The notes under the pieces were generated by a model. It was not told where the DNA came from. It saw only the letters and a program-made list of their open reading frames with translations, and made no database searches. Below, one piece after another: positions 5,647 to 6,128 of a stretch of DNA of 6,128 bases. Where the stretch lies: positions 1-6,128 of the forward strand of contig DMJC01000161.1 of assembly GCA_003451915.1 (NCBI GenBank). The letters run 5' to 3'. Both the position numbers and the translations under genes were made by a program. Within the stretch, counting starts at the first letter, position 1. Each line of letters starts with the position of its first letter. This DNA is from Clostridiales bacterium (GTDB lineage Bacteria > Bacillota > Clostridia > Saccharofermentanales > UBA5734).

Positions 5647-6128
5647 TTGATCTGCTCTTCGAGTCAACTTCGGAAGCCACTTTTGCTACTTCTCTCCAGG
5701 CACTCATATCTTCCTGTTCGTCCCGCAGGCTTCCAAGTTTTCGATCTAAACGTTCGCTTTTATCCGATAAATCCCGCATTAAATTGTAGAGTTTTAACAA
5801 AATGTCCACACTACTTCCAGACGTATCTTGCAATGACCGTATGGATGTTTCGCGGAGTTTTCGCATGTCATCCAGCGTATTCTGATACGATAGAACTCGA
5901 TTACTACGCTGTTTTTCTAATTGGTTCACTAATGGATTTGTCTCAAAGGCATAATTGATCCATAAAGGAATTCCCTGCCTGTTGAGCTCATGAAGTTTAT
6001 TCTGTTCATCGGTAATTTTTTGTCTGATGCTACTAGAACGAGATCCGACAAACGAATTAATACTCCCTGACCATTCACGCAATTTACTACGGAGTTCTTC
6101 AATTTCATCCCGTTCTTTTGCATTAGCG
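5495..6128 (-). CDS. Unrecognised coiled-coil protein, partial C-terminal part
   Basis: The frame is open from the right window edge (6127) to TGA at 5495-5497, 210 codons, so the true start lies outside. The in-frame TTG at 6082 has no convincing RBS and is not taken as the start. I do not recognise the family. The protein is hydrophilic and strongly helical, with charged heptad-like stretches (KERDEIEELRSKLREW near the right edge, IRQKITDEQNKLHELNRQ, SDKSERLDRKLGSLRDEQED) and one less charged segment (GIPLWINYAF). No catalytic or nucleotide-binding motif is in view. The last 20 or so residues (below about 5557) are antisense of the nfnA-like gene and not native, so the 3' end is probably broken too. 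Hand counts of three 60-base blocks here give 35-38% GC and one gives 47%, against 53% and 63% in blocks of nfnA and the permease. Large defence-island ATPases often end in coiled coils, but nothing here proves that link. Confidence 0.5.
   Translation of the reverse strand, partial: ANAKERDEIEELRSKLREWSGSINSFVGSRSSSIRQKITDEQNKLHELNRQGIPLWINYAFETNPLVNQLEKQRSNRVLSYQNTLDDMRKLRETSIRSLQDTSGSSVDILLKLYNLMRDLSDKSERLDRKLGSLRDEQEDMSAWREVAKVASEVDSKSRSINQTYDYKEFFDLADQLWKVLQNEFETDPLSIFSKHQKQSLCGRWNHRRW
5557..5575. other. Breakpoint joining truncated nfnA to foreign sequence
   Basis: To the left the plus strand encodes NfnA in the expected order. To the right that similarity ends, base composition falls, and a convincing reading frame appears on the minus strand. 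Both genes read through the joint into the antisense of the other. I see no insertion-sequence terminal repeat, tRNA or integrase at the joint. The exact base cannot be fixed without homologues. Confidence 0.6.

Noticed and set aside
5647..5958. 103-codon plus-strand frame after nfnA
   Set aside because: It has no RBS and is antisense to the better coiled-coil frame. Its composition (Leu, Ser and Cys mixed) is not convincing.

Overview
The window looks like chromosomal sequence from an anaerobic Firmicutes-type bacterium (Clostridia or a near relative). This is inferred from gene content: a non-split transketolase, a DUF2087 regulator of a type seen in Firmicutes, an FtnA-type ferritin, a PbuG/AzgA-type purine permease and an NfnA/SudB-type ferredoxin:NADP+ reductase subunit. 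Strong Shine-Dalgarno sites and AT-rich sigma-A-like promoters fit this. I cannot name a genus.

Layout: 1-1565 (minus) is a transketolase, cut by the left window edge before its last roughly 140 residues. 1675-2475 (minus) is a zinc-finger-like/HTH/DUF2087 transcriptional regulator with a good promoter. Inside that promoter is an 11-bp palindrome resembling a Fur/PerR box. 2574-2695 holds a long imperfect terminator hairpin and five 7-bp tandem repeats, both just downstream of the ferritin gene (2697-3221, minus). The 206-bp gap between ferritin and the divergent permease carries a well-formed ferritin promoter and an 11-bp perfect inverted repeat whose arms are 82 bp apart. 3428-4873 (plus) is the purine permease, closed by a strong intrinsic terminator. 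5035 onward (plus) is an NfnA-type gene with its own promoter.

The most unusual point is at about 5557-5575. NfnA homology stops abruptly after about 175 of the usual roughly 280 residues. The rest of the window (to 6128) is more AT-rich and holds the C-terminal part of an unrecognised coiled-coil protein on the minus strand, which reads back into the antisense of nfnA. Both genes therefore appear broken at one junction. The cause could be an insertion or recombination event, or an assembly chimera, and the sequence alone does not decide.

Functionally the genes are ordinary housekeeping and stress genes: pentose phosphate metabolism, iron storage, nucleobase uptake and redox balancing. I see no complete new system. 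Possible novelty lies in the regulatory spacers and in the truncated right-hand gene.
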